Assembly: GCF_003236295.1 (NCBI RefSeq)
Contig: NZ_POTW01000070.1
Location: forward strand, 1 to 36,009
Length of the DNA stretch: 36,009 nt
Source: Jiangella anatolica
Lineage (GTDB): Bacteria > Actinomycetota > Actinomycetes > Jiangellales > Jiangellaceae
Direction of reading: 5' to 3'
A program made the translations under genes and the position numbers. Below are positions 13,565 through 21,445 of this stretch, piece by piece. Below the pieces are notes generated by a model. It did not search any database. It saw nothing but the letters and a program-made list of their open reading frames with translations, and had not been told where the DNA came from. Within the stretch, counting starts at the first letter, position 1, and the number at the start of each line of letters is the position of its first letter.

Positions 13565-16500
13565 ATGCGTTTCGGTGTCCTCGGCCCAGTGACCGTCTGG
13601 ACCGACGACGGCGAGCAGGTCACGGTGCCGGGAGCGAAGGTGCGGGCGCTGCTCGCCGTCCTGCTGGCGCACCGGGGCCGGACGGTGCCGGCGGACCGGC
13701 TGGTCGAGGACGTGTGGGGCGACGACGTGCCGGGGAGCCCGGCCGCCGCGCTGCAGGTGCGGGTCTCGCAGCTGCGCAAGGCGCTCGACGACGCCGAGAC
13801 GGGGGCCCGCGAGCTGGTCGTCTCCCGGGCGCCCGGCTACGCGCTGGAGACCGACGCCGTCGACGTCGCGCGGTTCGACGAGCTGGTCGAACAGGCCGCC
13901 GGCGCGGATCCACGGCGGAGCCGGGACCTGCTGACGCAGGCGCTGGCGCTGTGGCGCGGCCCGGCGCTGGCCGACTTCGCCGACCATGAGTTCGCCCGCA
14001 CCGTCACCGCCGGCTGGGAGGAGCGCCGGCTGGCCGCCGTCGAGCTGCTGGCGCAGGCCCGGCTGGACCTCGGCGAGCACACCGTCCTGGCCGCGGAGCT
14101 CGCCGGCCCCGTCGCCGACCACCCGTTCCGGGAGCGGCTGCGCGCGATCCACCTGCACGCGCTCTACCGGGCCGGGCGGCAGCAGGAGGCGCTGGCCGGC
14201 TACGAGGAGTTCCGCCGCGGTCTCGCCGACGAACTGGGGCTGGATCCGGGGCCGGAGCTGACCGCGCTGCACCAGGCGATCCTCGAGCAGGACCCGCGGC
14301 TGAGCCCGTCGCAACGCGCCACCAACCTGCCCGCCCCGGCGCCGCTGATCGGCCGCGACGACGCCGTCGGCGAGCTACGCGAGCTGCTGGGCAAGGAGCG
14401 CCTCGTGACGCTGACCGGGCCGGGCGGCGTCGGCAAGACCCGGCTGGCGACGACGGCGGCGCACCCACTGGCCGGCGACTACGACGACGGCGGCTGGCTG
14501 GTCGAGCTGGCCGCGCTGGAGCGACCGCAGCCCAAGCGCGCCGTCGACGACATCGCCGAGCTGACGATGGCCGTGCTCGGCGTCCGCGACGCCGCCGAGC
14601 CGGGCGAGCGGCCGGCGACGCCGGTGGACCGGCTGGCCGAGGCGCTGCGGGACCGGCGGCTCCTGCTCGTGCTGGACAACTGCGAGCACCTCGTCGAGCA
14701 CGCCGCCGCGCTCGCCGGCCGGCTACTGCGCGACGTGCCGGGCCTGACGGTGCTGGCCACCAGCCGGGAGCCGCTCGGGCTCAGCGGCGAGGTGCTGTGG
14801 GAGGTCCCGCCGCTCGACCTGCCCGCCGCGACCGAGCTGTTCGTCGCCCGCGCGGCGACGTCGGCCCGCGGGTTCACGCTCGACGCCGACAGCGGCCCGG
14901 TCGTGGCCCAGCTGTGCCGCCGGCTGGACGGCATCCCGCTCGCGCTGGAGCTGGCCGCCACCCGGGTCCGCGCGCTCGGCGTGCACACGCTGCTGGAACG
15001 CCTCGACGACCGGTTCCGCGCGCTGGGCAGCGGCCCGCGCGACCGGCCGGCCCGGCAGCGCACGCTGGCCGCGGCGATCGACTGGAGCTGGAACCTGCTG
15101 GAGCCGGACGACCAGGTCGTGCTCCGGCGGCTGGCCGTACACGCCGACGGCTGCACGCTGGCCGCCGCGGAGGCCGTCTGCGCCGACGGCGACCTCGACG
15201 TGCTGGACTCGCTGGTCCGGCTCGTCGACCGGTCGCTGGTCGTGGTCGACGAGCGGGCCGGCGGACCGCGCTACCGGCTCCTGGAGTCCGTCGCCGCGTA
15301 CGGCGTCAACCGGCTGCACGAGGCCGGCGAGCACGCCGTCGTCCGCGCCCGGCACACCCGCCACTACACCGGCCTGGCCGAGCGGGCCGACGCGGAGCTG
15401 CGCGGTCACGGTCAGGGCGAGTGGCTGCGCACGCTCGACGCGGAGTCGGCCAACCTCCGCGCGGCACTGGACACCGCCGAGCGCCTGGGCGACGCCGAGC
15501 TGGCGCTGCGCCTGACCAGCGCGCTGACCTGGTACTGGCTGCTGCGCGGACGGCTCACCGAGGGCCGCCGGGCGCTGGAGACGGCGCTGGCGGTCCCCGG
15601 CGACGCGCCGCCCGGCCTCCGCGGCCGGGCGCTGAGCTGGCGCACCGGCATCGGCGTCATGCAGGGCGACCAGGAGGACTGGCTGGAGCGCTGCGAGGCG
15701 GCGCTACGTGCGTTCGACGATGCCGGGGACGACGCCGGGCAGGCCCGCGCGGAGTGGTTCCTGTGCCACGCGACGTTCGACCTCGGCGACGCCGCCGTCA
15801 CCGAGCGGCTGCTCGGCCGGGCGACGGCGGGGTTCGCCGCGACCGGCGACCGCTGGGGCGAGGCGGCCACGCTGATGCTGCGGGCGCGGCTCGCGCACCT
15901 GCACGGCGACCCGGCGGCGATGGACGAGGCCGCCTCCGCCTCCGCGCGCATCTTCACCGAGCTCGGCGACGACTGGGGCGTCCTGCAGGCCACCGACTGG
16001 CTGATCGGGCAGGCCGACCTCACCGGCGACTACGAGCAGGCGCTGCGGCTGTGCGCCGACGCGCTGCCGCGGGCGGAGGCGCTCGGCCTGTGGGCGGAGG
16101 TCGGCGCCGTGCTGTCCTGGCAGGCCTGGATCGGCGTGCAGACCGGCGACCCCGTCGGCGCGCGGGCCCACGCCGAGCGGGCGGTGCGGCTGGCCGCCCA
16201 GTACGGCAGCCACGCGGCGCAGGTGTTCGCGACGATCGGGCTGGCCTACGCCGCCCGCCGCAGCGGTGACCTGGACACCGCCGAGGAGCTGCTGACCCGG
16301 CTGCTGCGCAGCGCCGAGGAACAGGCCGAGACGGCCGGTATCGCGTTCTACGCGCCGATGGTGCTCAACGAGCTCGGCCTGCTCGCCGCCGACCGCGACG
16401 ACCCGGCCGCGGCGCTCGCGCTACACCTGCGCGCCCACGACGTCGGCGTCGAGGTGACGGGGGGCCGGGGCTCGACGGCCGCGCTGCTCGGGGCGGCCGC

Positions 16501-16732
16501 GGCGCTGGCCCTGGCCGGTGCGGCCCACGACGCCGCCGTCGTGCTCGGCGCCGCCGAAGCGACCCGGGAGGCCGACGGCTTCCCGCTGTCGCCGGCCGAG
16601 CAGAGCGAGGCGGACCGCGTCGTGGCGCTGGTCCGGTCGGCGCAGGACGAGGCCGCGTTCACAGCCGCCCGTGCGGAGGGCGCCGCGCTCAGCAGCGCGG
16701 CCGCCCGGGACTTCGCCGGACGGCCGCGCTAG
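13565..16732 (+). CDS. AfsR/SARP-type transcriptional regulator (BTAD + NB-ARC-like ATPase + TPR)
   Basis: The 1055-residue protein starts with a winged-helix OmpR-like DNA-binding domain (MRFGVLGPVTVWTDDGEQ to PGYALE, about 1-100) and a BTAD helical domain (about 100-245, ending FRRGLADELGLDPGPELTALH). A STAND-type ATPase follows, with P-loop LTGPGGVGKTRLA near residue 285 and Walker B LLLVLDNCEHL near 366. The last 450 residues are helical TPR-like repeats. This is the AfsR family of large ATP-dependent activators, often acting on secondary-metabolism or stress genes. No biosynthetic cluster is in view, so its target is unknown. The divergent GH16-like/DUF1905 pair is the nearest candidate. 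Start supported by TAGGGT 6 nt upstream. Confidence 0.93.
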   Translation: MRFGVLGPVTVWTDDGEQVTVPGAKVRALLAVLLAHRGRTVPADRLVEDVWGDDVPGSPAAALQVRVSQLRKALDDAETGARELVVSRAPGYALETDAVDVARFDELVEQAAGADPRRSRDLLTQALALWRGPALADFADHEFARTVTAGWEERRLAAVELLAQARLDLGEHTVLAAELAGPVADHPFRERLRAIHLHALYRAGRQQEALAGYEEFRRGLADELGLDPGPELTALHQAILEQDPRLSPSQRATNLPAPAPLIGRDDAVGELRELLGKERLVTLTGPGGVGKTRLATTAAHPLAGDYDDGGWLVELAALERPQPKRAVDDIAELTMAVLGVRDAAEPGERPATPVDRLAEALRDRRLLLVLDNCEHLVEHAAALAGRLLRDVPGLTVLATSREPLGLSGEVLWEVPPLDLPAATELFVARAATSARGFTLDADSGPVVAQLCRRLDGIPLALELAATRVRALGVHTLLERLDDRFRALGSGPRDRPARQRTLAAAIDWSWNLLEPDDQVVLRRLAVHADGCTLAAAEAVCADGDLDVLDSLVRLVDRSLVVVDERAGGPRYRLLESVAAYGVNRLHEAGEHAVVRARHTRHYTGLAERADAELRGHGQGEWLRTLDAESANLRAALDTAERLGDAELALRLTSALTWYWLLRGRLTEGRRALETALAVPGDAPPGLRGRALSWRTGIGVMQGDQEDWLERCEAALRAFDDAGDDAGQARAEWFLCHATFDLGDAAVTERLLGRATAGFAATGDRWGEAATLMLRARLAHLHGDPAAMDEAASASARIFTELGDDWGVLQATDWLIGQADLTGDYEQALRLCADALPRAEALGLWAEVGAVLSWQAWIGVQTGDPVGARAHAERAVRLAAQYGSHAAQVFATIGLAYAARRSGDLDTAEELLTRLLRSAEEQAETAGIAFYAPMVLNELGLLAADRDDPAAALALHLRAHDVGVEVTGGRGSTAALLGAAAALALAGAAHDAAVVLGAAEATREADGFPLSPAEQSEADRVVALVRSAQDEAAFTAARAEGAALSSAAARDFAGRPR

Positions 16733-16754
16733 CTGACGGTGACCTGGGTGCGGA

Positions 16755-17291
16755 TCACTTGGGCGCGTAGACGCCCACGATGATGCCGGAGTCGAACACG
16801 GTCTGGTCGACCAGCTTCAGGTGCGCGAGGTCGAGGCCGTCACCCAGCCGGTCGCCGCCACCGGCGATGACCGGGAACGTCCAGAAGTGGTACTCGTCGA
16901 CGAGCTTGTTCTCCAGCAGCGTGCGGTCGAACTCGCCGGTGCCGTACTTGATGATGTTCTCGCCCGGCTGCTGCTTGAGCGCGGCGACCGCCTCGGCGAC
17001 GTCGCCCTCGAGGACGGTCGAGTTCCACTCCAGCTCGCCAGTCAGGGTGCGCGACGCCACGTACTTGGGCAGTGCGTTCAGGCGGTCCGCGAACGGGTCG
17101 CCGGCCCGCGACAGCCACGCGTCCTTGAAGCCCTCGTAGGTCACCCGGCCGAGCAGCATCGCGTCCGAGCCGTAGACCAGCTTGGCGTTGTAGTCGTTGT
17201 GCTGCTCGTCCCAGTACGGCTGGCCCCACACCTGCGGGTCGGAGATGGAGCCGTCGATCGTCGTGAAGGTCGACTCGATGATCTTGCGCAT
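16755..17291 (-). CDS. Dihydrofolate reductase-family protein (RibD C-terminal domain)
   Basis: The 178-residue protein (MRKIIESTFTTIDGSISDPQ, then MLLGRVTYEGF, later VIAGGGDRLGDG) is a stand-alone RibD_C/DHFR-like domain of the YyaP/YwjB type. Such proteins are probably NADPH-dependent reductases of unknown substrate. LGRVTYEGF corresponds to the nucleotide-binding helix start. The frame stays open far upstream, but GGAGGACATC directly before the ATG at 17291 and the family start support this choice. It is divergent from the DUF1801 gene (126 bp). A truncated paralogue fragment lies at 19270. Confidence 0.9.
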   Translation of the reverse strand: MRKIIESTFTTIDGSISDPQVWGQPYWDEQHNDYNAKLVYGSDAMLLGRVTYEGFKDAWLSRAGDPFADRLNALPKYVASRTLTGELEWNSTVLEGDVAEAVAALKQQPGENIIKYGTGEFDRTLLENKLVDEYHFWTFPVIAGGGDRLGDGLDLAHLKLVDQTVFDSGIIVGVYAPK

Positions 17292-17417
17292 GATGTCCTC
17301 CGGTTGTGTCGTCGTTTCTCGATGCCCACCACCATGCCGGTATCGCCTTACGGTTTCCTTCAGGTCCCGCTTCAGCGACCGCACAGGGGGTATGCCAGGA
17401 GGCGGAGGTGCAACGCC

Positions 17418-17792
17418 ATGACCACTCACCCCGGCCAGATCGACGTCTGGCTCGACCACCTGCCCGCCGACCGCCGCGACGAGGCCGTTCAGCTCGCCGA
17501 CCAGGTCCGCGCCGCCGCGCCAGAGCTCGACGAGGCGATCAAGTGGAACCGGCTGACCTTCACGGCAGGCGGCGACTGGCACCACTGGGTGTGTGCCGTC
17601 GCCGCGACGAAGCGCGCCGTCAGCCTGTCGTTCCACAAGGGCTCGCTGCTCGACGACCCGGACGGCCTGCTCACGGGCGACGGCCAGTACCTGCGGGGCG
17701 TGTCGCACGCGCGGGCCCACGCCGAGCCGGCCGCCGTGGCGGCACTGGTGCGCCAGGCGGTGGCCCGGCAAAAGGACATGCTTCCCGGCTGA
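17418..17792 (+). CDS. DUF1801 domain protein
   Basis: This 124-residue protein has the DUF1801/YdhG-like fold: an N-terminal helix (IDVWLDHLPADRRDEAVQLADQV), the ELDEAIKWNRLTF segment and a C-terminal strand region LSFHKGSLLDDPDGLLTGDGQYLRGV. Family members are small cytosolic proteins, some resembling the iron-chaperone frataxin, with no settled function. The start is ATG at 17418, behind an AGGAGGCGGAGG purine stretch that serves as ribosome site. It precedes the acetyltransferase gene by 21 bp on the same strand, but that gene seems to have its own leaderless promoter. No membrane segments. Confidence 0.88.
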   Translation: MTTHPGQIDVWLDHLPADRRDEAVQLADQVRAAAPELDEAIKWNRLTFTAGGDWHHWVCAVAATKRAVSLSFHKGSLLDDPDGLLTGDGQYLRGVSHARAHAEPAAVAALVRQAVARQKDMLPG

Positions 17793-17813
17793 CGGAACTG
17801 ACACAATCCGGCC

Positions 17814-18566
17814 ATGCCCGGAGATCTGATCATCGAATCGCGGGACCAGCGGCCGGAACTGGCCGCGTTGGTGGGGCAGCTGCCGCAGCTGTGGCCGACG
17901 TTCATGGAGCACGACCCCACGGCCGACCTGTACTACGCCGACGTCCAGCGGAACCATCCGGAGCACGTGCTGATGGCGTACGAGCCGCCGGACACCCCGG
18001 TCGCCCTCGCCTACACCGTCCCGTTCGAGTTCGGCGGCACACACCGCGAACAGCTGCCCGACGACGGCTGGGACGGCGTCATCCGCTGGGCGGCGCTCGA
18101 CCGCGACCGTGGCACCAAGCCCACCCTGGTGTCGGCGCTCGAGATCGTCATCCGGCCCGACCGGCGCGGTCAGGGCCTCGCCGCCGTCATGCTCCAGGCC
18201 ATGCGCGACAACGTCCGCCGGCTGGGCTTCACCGAGCTGGTCGCGCCGGTGCGGCCGAGCGCGAAGCACCTGGAGCCGCACACGCCGATGAGCGAGTACG
18301 CCTACCGCACCCGGCCCGACGGGCTGCCCGCCGACCCGTGGCTACGGGTGCACGCACGGGCCGGCGCGACGATCGTCAAGGTGGCGCCGCGGTCGATGGT
18401 CATCACCGGCACGCTGGCCGAGTGGCGCGAGTGGACCGGGCTGCCGTTCGACGCGTCCGGCGACGTCGTCGTCCCGGAGGCGCTGGTCCCGGTGCGCTGC
18501 AGCGTCGAGCACGACCACGCGGTGTACGTCGAGCCCAACGTCTGGATGCGCCACCCGCTGGAGTGA
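17814..18566 (+). CDS. GNAT-family N-acetyltransferase
   Basis: The 250-residue protein contains the GNAT acetyl-CoA pyrophosphate loop in VIRPDRRGQGLAAVMLQAMRDNV near residues 120-140, preceded by the strand TLVSALEIVIR. The acceptor is unknown. The N-terminal 60 residues include QLPQLWPTFMEHDPTADLYY. The C-terminal 80 residues (WLRVHARAGATIVKVAPRSM) are longer than a minimal GNAT domain. The ATG at 17814 has CACAAT 6 nt upstream and no Shine-Dalgarno, suggesting a leaderless mRNA separate from the DUF1801 gene. It ends 5 bp from the convergent unknown gene, leaving no space for a terminator. Confidence 0.87.
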   Translation: MPGDLIIESRDQRPELAALVGQLPQLWPTFMEHDPTADLYYADVQRNHPEHVLMAYEPPDTPVALAYTVPFEFGGTHREQLPDDGWDGVIRWAALDRDRGTKPTLVSALEIVIRPDRRGQGLAAVMLQAMRDNVRRLGFTELVAPVRPSAKHLEPHTPMSEYAYRTRPDGLPADPWLRVHARAGATIVKVAPRSMVITGTLAEWREWTGLPFDASGDVVVPEALVPVRCSVEHDHAVYVEPNVWMRHPLE

Positions 18567-18571
18567 CGGCG

Positions 18572-19183
18572 TCAGCGGTCGGCCTGGTGGTACTCCAGGC
18601 CGTCACCGGACGGCAGCAGGTACGCCGCCCAGCGTTCGGCCGGTGGGCGGCCGCCCAGCGACCGGGCCGACGTCAGGCCGGCGACCTCGGGACCGATCAG
18701 CGCCAGCCGGAACGGCACCGCCGCGTGCACCTCGGCGCCGATGCCGGCCAGCCAGCGGTCCAGCGGCCGCCGCCACAGCAGCGAGTCGCCGCCGCGGAAC
18801 GGGAACGCCGCGCTGCGCGGCTCGGCCAGGTCCAGCGCGCCCACGGGGATGAAGAACACCAGCCAGTCGGCGCCCGAGCGCTGCCGGACCGCGCGGGCGC
18901 CGCACACGACGGTGCGCCGCCGCGGCAGCGCCACCTGCCCGGCCAGCCGGCCGTGCCGCTGCAGGGCGGCCGCGGTGCAGGGCGAGTCGGTCCACGTCCC
19001 CGGCTCGGCCCGGACGGCGGCCTGGCAGCCGACGACGCCCGCGGCCTCCCACAGGGCCGTCAGCGCCGCGTCCAGCCGTGCGTCGTCGCGCTCGCCCAGT
19101 TCGATGGCCAGCTCGTATGCGCCGCCCAGCCAGAGCGCGTCGTCATGCAGATCGGAAGCGTCGGCCGCCACGTGGATCATCAT
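18572..19183 (-). CDS. Hypothetical protein, no recognised domain
   Basis: This 203-residue protein (start MMIHVAADASDLHDDALWLGGAYELAIELGER) has coding-like third-position GC. It contains a helical N-terminal half and a strand-rich centre (RRRTVVCGARAVRQR, ADWLVFFIPVGALDL), followed by WRRPLDRWLAGIGAEVHAAVPFRLALIG. No signal peptide or membrane helix is evident, and I do not recognise the family. The start is uncertain: two adjacent ATGs (19183 and 19180) are preceded only by a weak GCCGGA, and the frame stays open to 19279. The ATG pair is chosen because upstream residues are Arg/Pro-rich and overlap the promoter of the divergent DHFR-like fragment. Confidence 0.65.
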   Translation of the reverse strand: MMIHVAADASDLHDDALWLGGAYELAIELGERDDARLDAALTALWEAAGVVGCQAAVRAEPGTWTDSPCTAAALQRHGRLAGQVALPRRRTVVCGARAVRQRSGADWLVFFIPVGALDLAEPRSAAFPFRGGDSLLWRRPLDRWLAGIGAEVHAAVPFRLALIGPEVAGLTSARSLGGRPPAERWAAYLLPSGDGLEYHQADR

Positions 19184-19269
19184 TCCGGCTGGACGGTCCC
19201 GGGGGGACGGTTTCGGACAACTCGGGCCACCGTCTTGTCGCCGGCGCGTCCTCGGGCCACCGTGAGGCC

Positions 19270-19560
19270 ATGTCCGCATCCGTGCTCTTCATGTCCGTGT
19301 CCGTCGACGGCTACATCGCCACCCCGGACGACTTCCTCGGCGGCCCCGGGGGTCACCGGCTCCATGACTGGTTCGCGCCCGGCGGCACGTTCGCCGAGGT
19401 GACCGGCCCTGCGGCCGACGTGACGGCCGAGATGGGCGGTGGCGGCGCGGTCGTCACCGGGCGGCGCACCGCCGAGCTGATGGACCACTGGGGCGGCACC
19501 TCAACGGCAGCCGATCTTCGTCGTCAGCCCTCCAAGCGACCCATCTGCGCTACCGGGTGA
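19270..19560 (+). pseudogene. Truncated, frameshifted DHFR-family (RibD C-terminal) gene remnant
   Basis: The first 76 or so codons (MSASVLFMSVSVDGYIATPD, then GAVVTGRRTAELMDHWGG) match the N-terminal half of DHFR-like RibD_C proteins of about 190 residues. After HWGG the frame turns to unrelated residues and stops at 19560. The expected next strand reappears in another frame as QPIFVVS (about 19507-19530), showing a frameshift. The C-terminal half is then missing because the convergent dinB 3' end begins at 19565. It keeps a leaderless-type CACCGT 6 nt before ATG, so transcription may persist. A functional short protein of 96 residues is possible but unlikely. Confidence 0.7.
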
Positions 19561-19564
19561 GGTA

Positions 19565-20761
19565 CTAGTCGGGCAGCATCGGCATGACGAGGCCCTCGTC
19601 CTTGTTCAGCAGCACGGCGCGGGTGACCGCGCGGGTGCCGAACCGGTTGCGCACCTCGTCGACGGTGGCGTCGAGGGTGGCGCCGCCGTGCCGGTCGATC
19701 GGCAGCGGCAGCTGCAGCGGGTCGTCGTCCTCGAGGTTGCTCAGCGCGACACCGACCAGCGTCAGCCCGCGCCGTTCGATCGTCGGCGCGACCCCGGCGA
19801 TGAGATTGCGGACGACGGTGAGCAGCTGGCCCGTGTGCGACGTCGGCTCGGACAGCGTGTGCGAGCGGGTCGCCCGCGTGTAGTCGTCGAAGCGCAGCCG
19901 CAGCACGACGGTGCGGCTGACGCGGTGGGCGGCCCGCAGCCGCCGGGTCACCCGGTCGACGATGCCGACGACGACGGCGTCCAGCTCGGCCGGGGTGCGC
20001 CGCCAGCTGCCGAGCGCGTGCTGCGACCCGATCGAGTGCCGCCGCTGCCCGACGACGACGCGCCGCGGGTCGCGGCCGATCGCCAGCGCGTGCAGGTGCC
20101 GGCCGGCCGCCGGCCCGACGATCGCGACCAGCGACCGCTCGGCCAGCCGGGCGACGTCGCCGACGGTGTAGACGCCGCGCTGGCGCAGCTTGACCGACGT
20201 CTTCTCGCCGACGCCCCACAGTCGCTCGATCGGCAGCGGATGCAGGAAGGCCAGCTCCCGGTCCGGCTCGACCACCAGCAGGCCGTCCGGCTTGGCGACC
20301 GCGCTGGCCACCTTGGCCAGGAACTTCGTGCGGGCGACGCCGACGGTGATCGGCAGGCCGACCTGGCGCAACACCTCGCGGCGCAGCCGGGCGGCGATCT
20401 CGGGCGGCGAGCCGGAGATCTTCGCCAGCCCGCCGACGTCGAGGAACGCCTCGTCGATGGAGAGCCCCTCGACCAGCGGCGTCGTCTGCCGGAACACCTC
20501 GAAGACCGCCTCGCTGGCCGCGGAGTAGGCCGACATCCGCGGCGAGACGACGACGGCGTCCGGGCACAGCCGCCGCGCCTGCCGGCCGCCCATCGCCGTC
20601 CGCACGCCGCGCGCCTTGGCCTCGTAGCTGGCCGCGAGCACCACGCCCATGCCGACGATGACGGGCTTGCCGCGCAGGTCGGGATCGTCGCGCTGCTCGA
20701 CCGACGCGTAGAACGCGTCGAGGTCGGCATGCAGGATCGTCGCGCGACTTGCCACGAACAC
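19565..20761 (-). CDS. dinB: DNA polymerase IV (Y family)
   Basis: The 398-residue protein has the Y-family palm residues: Asp13 in ILHADLDAFYASVE and the SIDEAFLD motif near residue 100. The steric-gate region follows the first motif. Downstream are helix-hairpin-helix parts (IERLWGVGEKTSVKLRQRGV) and a little-finger domain. It performs error-prone translesion synthesis on damaged templates. No clear beta-clamp motif is obvious at the tail, which ends GLVMPMLPD. The start is taken as GTG at 20761 because relatives begin MFV; GTG at 20755 is an alternative. A perfect SOS box overlaps both starts, so LexA repression is very likely. Confidence 0.94.
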   Translation of the reverse strand: MFVASRATILHADLDAFYASVEQRDDPDLRGKPVIVGMGVVLAASYEAKARGVRTAMGGRQARRLCPDAVVVSPRMSAYSAASEAVFEVFRQTTPLVEGLSIDEAFLDVGGLAKISGSPPEIAARLRREVLRQVGLPITVGVARTKFLAKVASAVAKPDGLLVVEPDRELAFLHPLPIERLWGVGEKTSVKLRQRGVYTVGDVARLAERSLVAIVGPAAGRHLHALAIGRDPRRVVVGQRRHSIGSQHALGSWRRTPAELDAVVVGIVDRVTRRLRAAHRVSRTVVLRLRFDDYTRATRSHTLSEPTSHTGQLLTVVRNLIAGVAPTIERRGLTLVGVALSNLEDDDPLQLPLPIDRHGGATLDATVDEVRNRFGTRAVTRAVLLNKDEGLVMPMLPD

Positions 20762-20768
20762 ATGTTCG
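20755..20768 (-). promoter_or_regulatory. LexA/SOS box over the dinB start
   Basis: CGAACACATGTTCG matches the actinobacterial/Bacillus-type SOS box GAAC-N4-GTTC with extended CG flanks. It covers the GTG start codon at 20761. LexA bound here would block the promoter and the start of a short-leader or leaderless mRNA. Confidence 0.88.
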
Positions 20769-20813
20769 CATCGATTCTCTCACTGGCCAAGACCTCCGAC
20801 AGCTCATTCGGCC

Positions 20814-20849
20814 TTGACAAATAGTTTTGTCGGTGACACGCTACTCGGC
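20814..20849 (+). promoter_or_regulatory. Promoter and palindromic operator of the ArsR-SRPBCC-hydrolase operon
   Basis: A consensus -35 TTGACA (20814-20819), a 17-bp spacer and CACGCT (20837-20842) place the transcription start at or next to the ATG at 20850. The palindrome GACAAA-TAGT-TTTGTC (20816-20831) overlaps the -35 and spacer and is the likely autorepression site of the regulator encoded next. Confidence 0.72.
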
Positions 20850-21443
20850 ATGCAGGACGTAGCAGTGATCGAGGACCCCGCCGCGGCGGAGGCGTCCCTG
20901 GACCCGATGCGCACCCGGCTGCTGGCGGCGCTCGCCGAGCCGGGCTCGGCCACCATGCTGGCCGCCCGCGTCGGCCTGGCGCGGCAGAAGGTGAACTACC
21001 ACCTGCGCACGCTGGAGCGGCACGGCCTGGTCGAGCTGGTCGAGGAGCGGCGCAAGGGCAACGTCACCGAGCGGGTGCTGCAGGCGACGGCGGCGTCGTA
21101 CGTCATCTCGCCGGTCGCGCTCGCGGCCGTGCAGCCCGACCCGGGCCGGTCGCCGGACAAGCTGTCCGCGCGCTGGCTGCTCTCGCTGGCGTCGAAGCTG
21201 GTCCGCGACGTGGGCCTGCTCATCACGGCATCGACGAAGGCGCGCCAGCGCGTCGCGACGTTCGCCATCGACGGCGAGGTGCGCTTCGCCTCCGCCGACG
21301 ACCGCGCCGCGTTCGCCGAGGAGCTGGGCGGCGCCGTCACCGCGCTCGTGGCCAAGTACCACGACGAGAACGCCGCAGGCGGGCGCACGCACCGCGTCAT
21401 CGTCGCCGTCCACCCGAGCGTCGACACACCGAAGGAGTCCTGA
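20850..21443 (+). CDS. ArsR-like helix-turn-helix repressor
   Basis: The 197-residue protein has a winged helix near residues 20-80 (MRTRLLAALAEPGSATMLAA, then LARQKVNYHLRTLERHGLVE, with wing EERRKGNVTERVL). The C-terminal 110 residues form an additional helical/strand region with KARQRVATFAIDGEVRFAS, probably for dimerisation or ligand sensing. It has no obvious metal-binding Cys pattern. The gene is followed after 2 bp by an SRPBCC protein and 26 bp later by a hydrolase, a known ArsR-SRPBCC-type arrangement. It likely represses its own operon through the GACAAA/TTTGTC palindrome. The start is set by a strong promoter ending just before ATG 20850. Confidence 0.88.
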   Translation: MQDVAVIEDPAAAEASLDPMRTRLLAALAEPGSATMLAARVGLARQKVNYHLRTLERHGLVELVEERRKGNVTERVLQATAASYVISPVALAAVQPDPGRSPDKLSARWLLSLASKLVRDVGLLITASTKARQRVATFAIDGEVRFASADDRAAFAEELGGAVTALVAKYHDENAAGGRTHRVIVAVHPSVDTPKES

Positions 21444-21445
21444 TC

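Noticed and set aside
16755-18281. 508-codon minus frame joining the DHFR-like gene to upstream DNA
   Set aside because: The upstream part is antisense to DUF1801 and GNAT; a good ribosome site and family start exist at 17291.
17306-19402. Long plus-strand frame across DUF1801, GNAT and the unknown gene
   Set aside because: Repetitive Arg/Ala/Gly composition, no domain, overlaps recognised genes in other frames.
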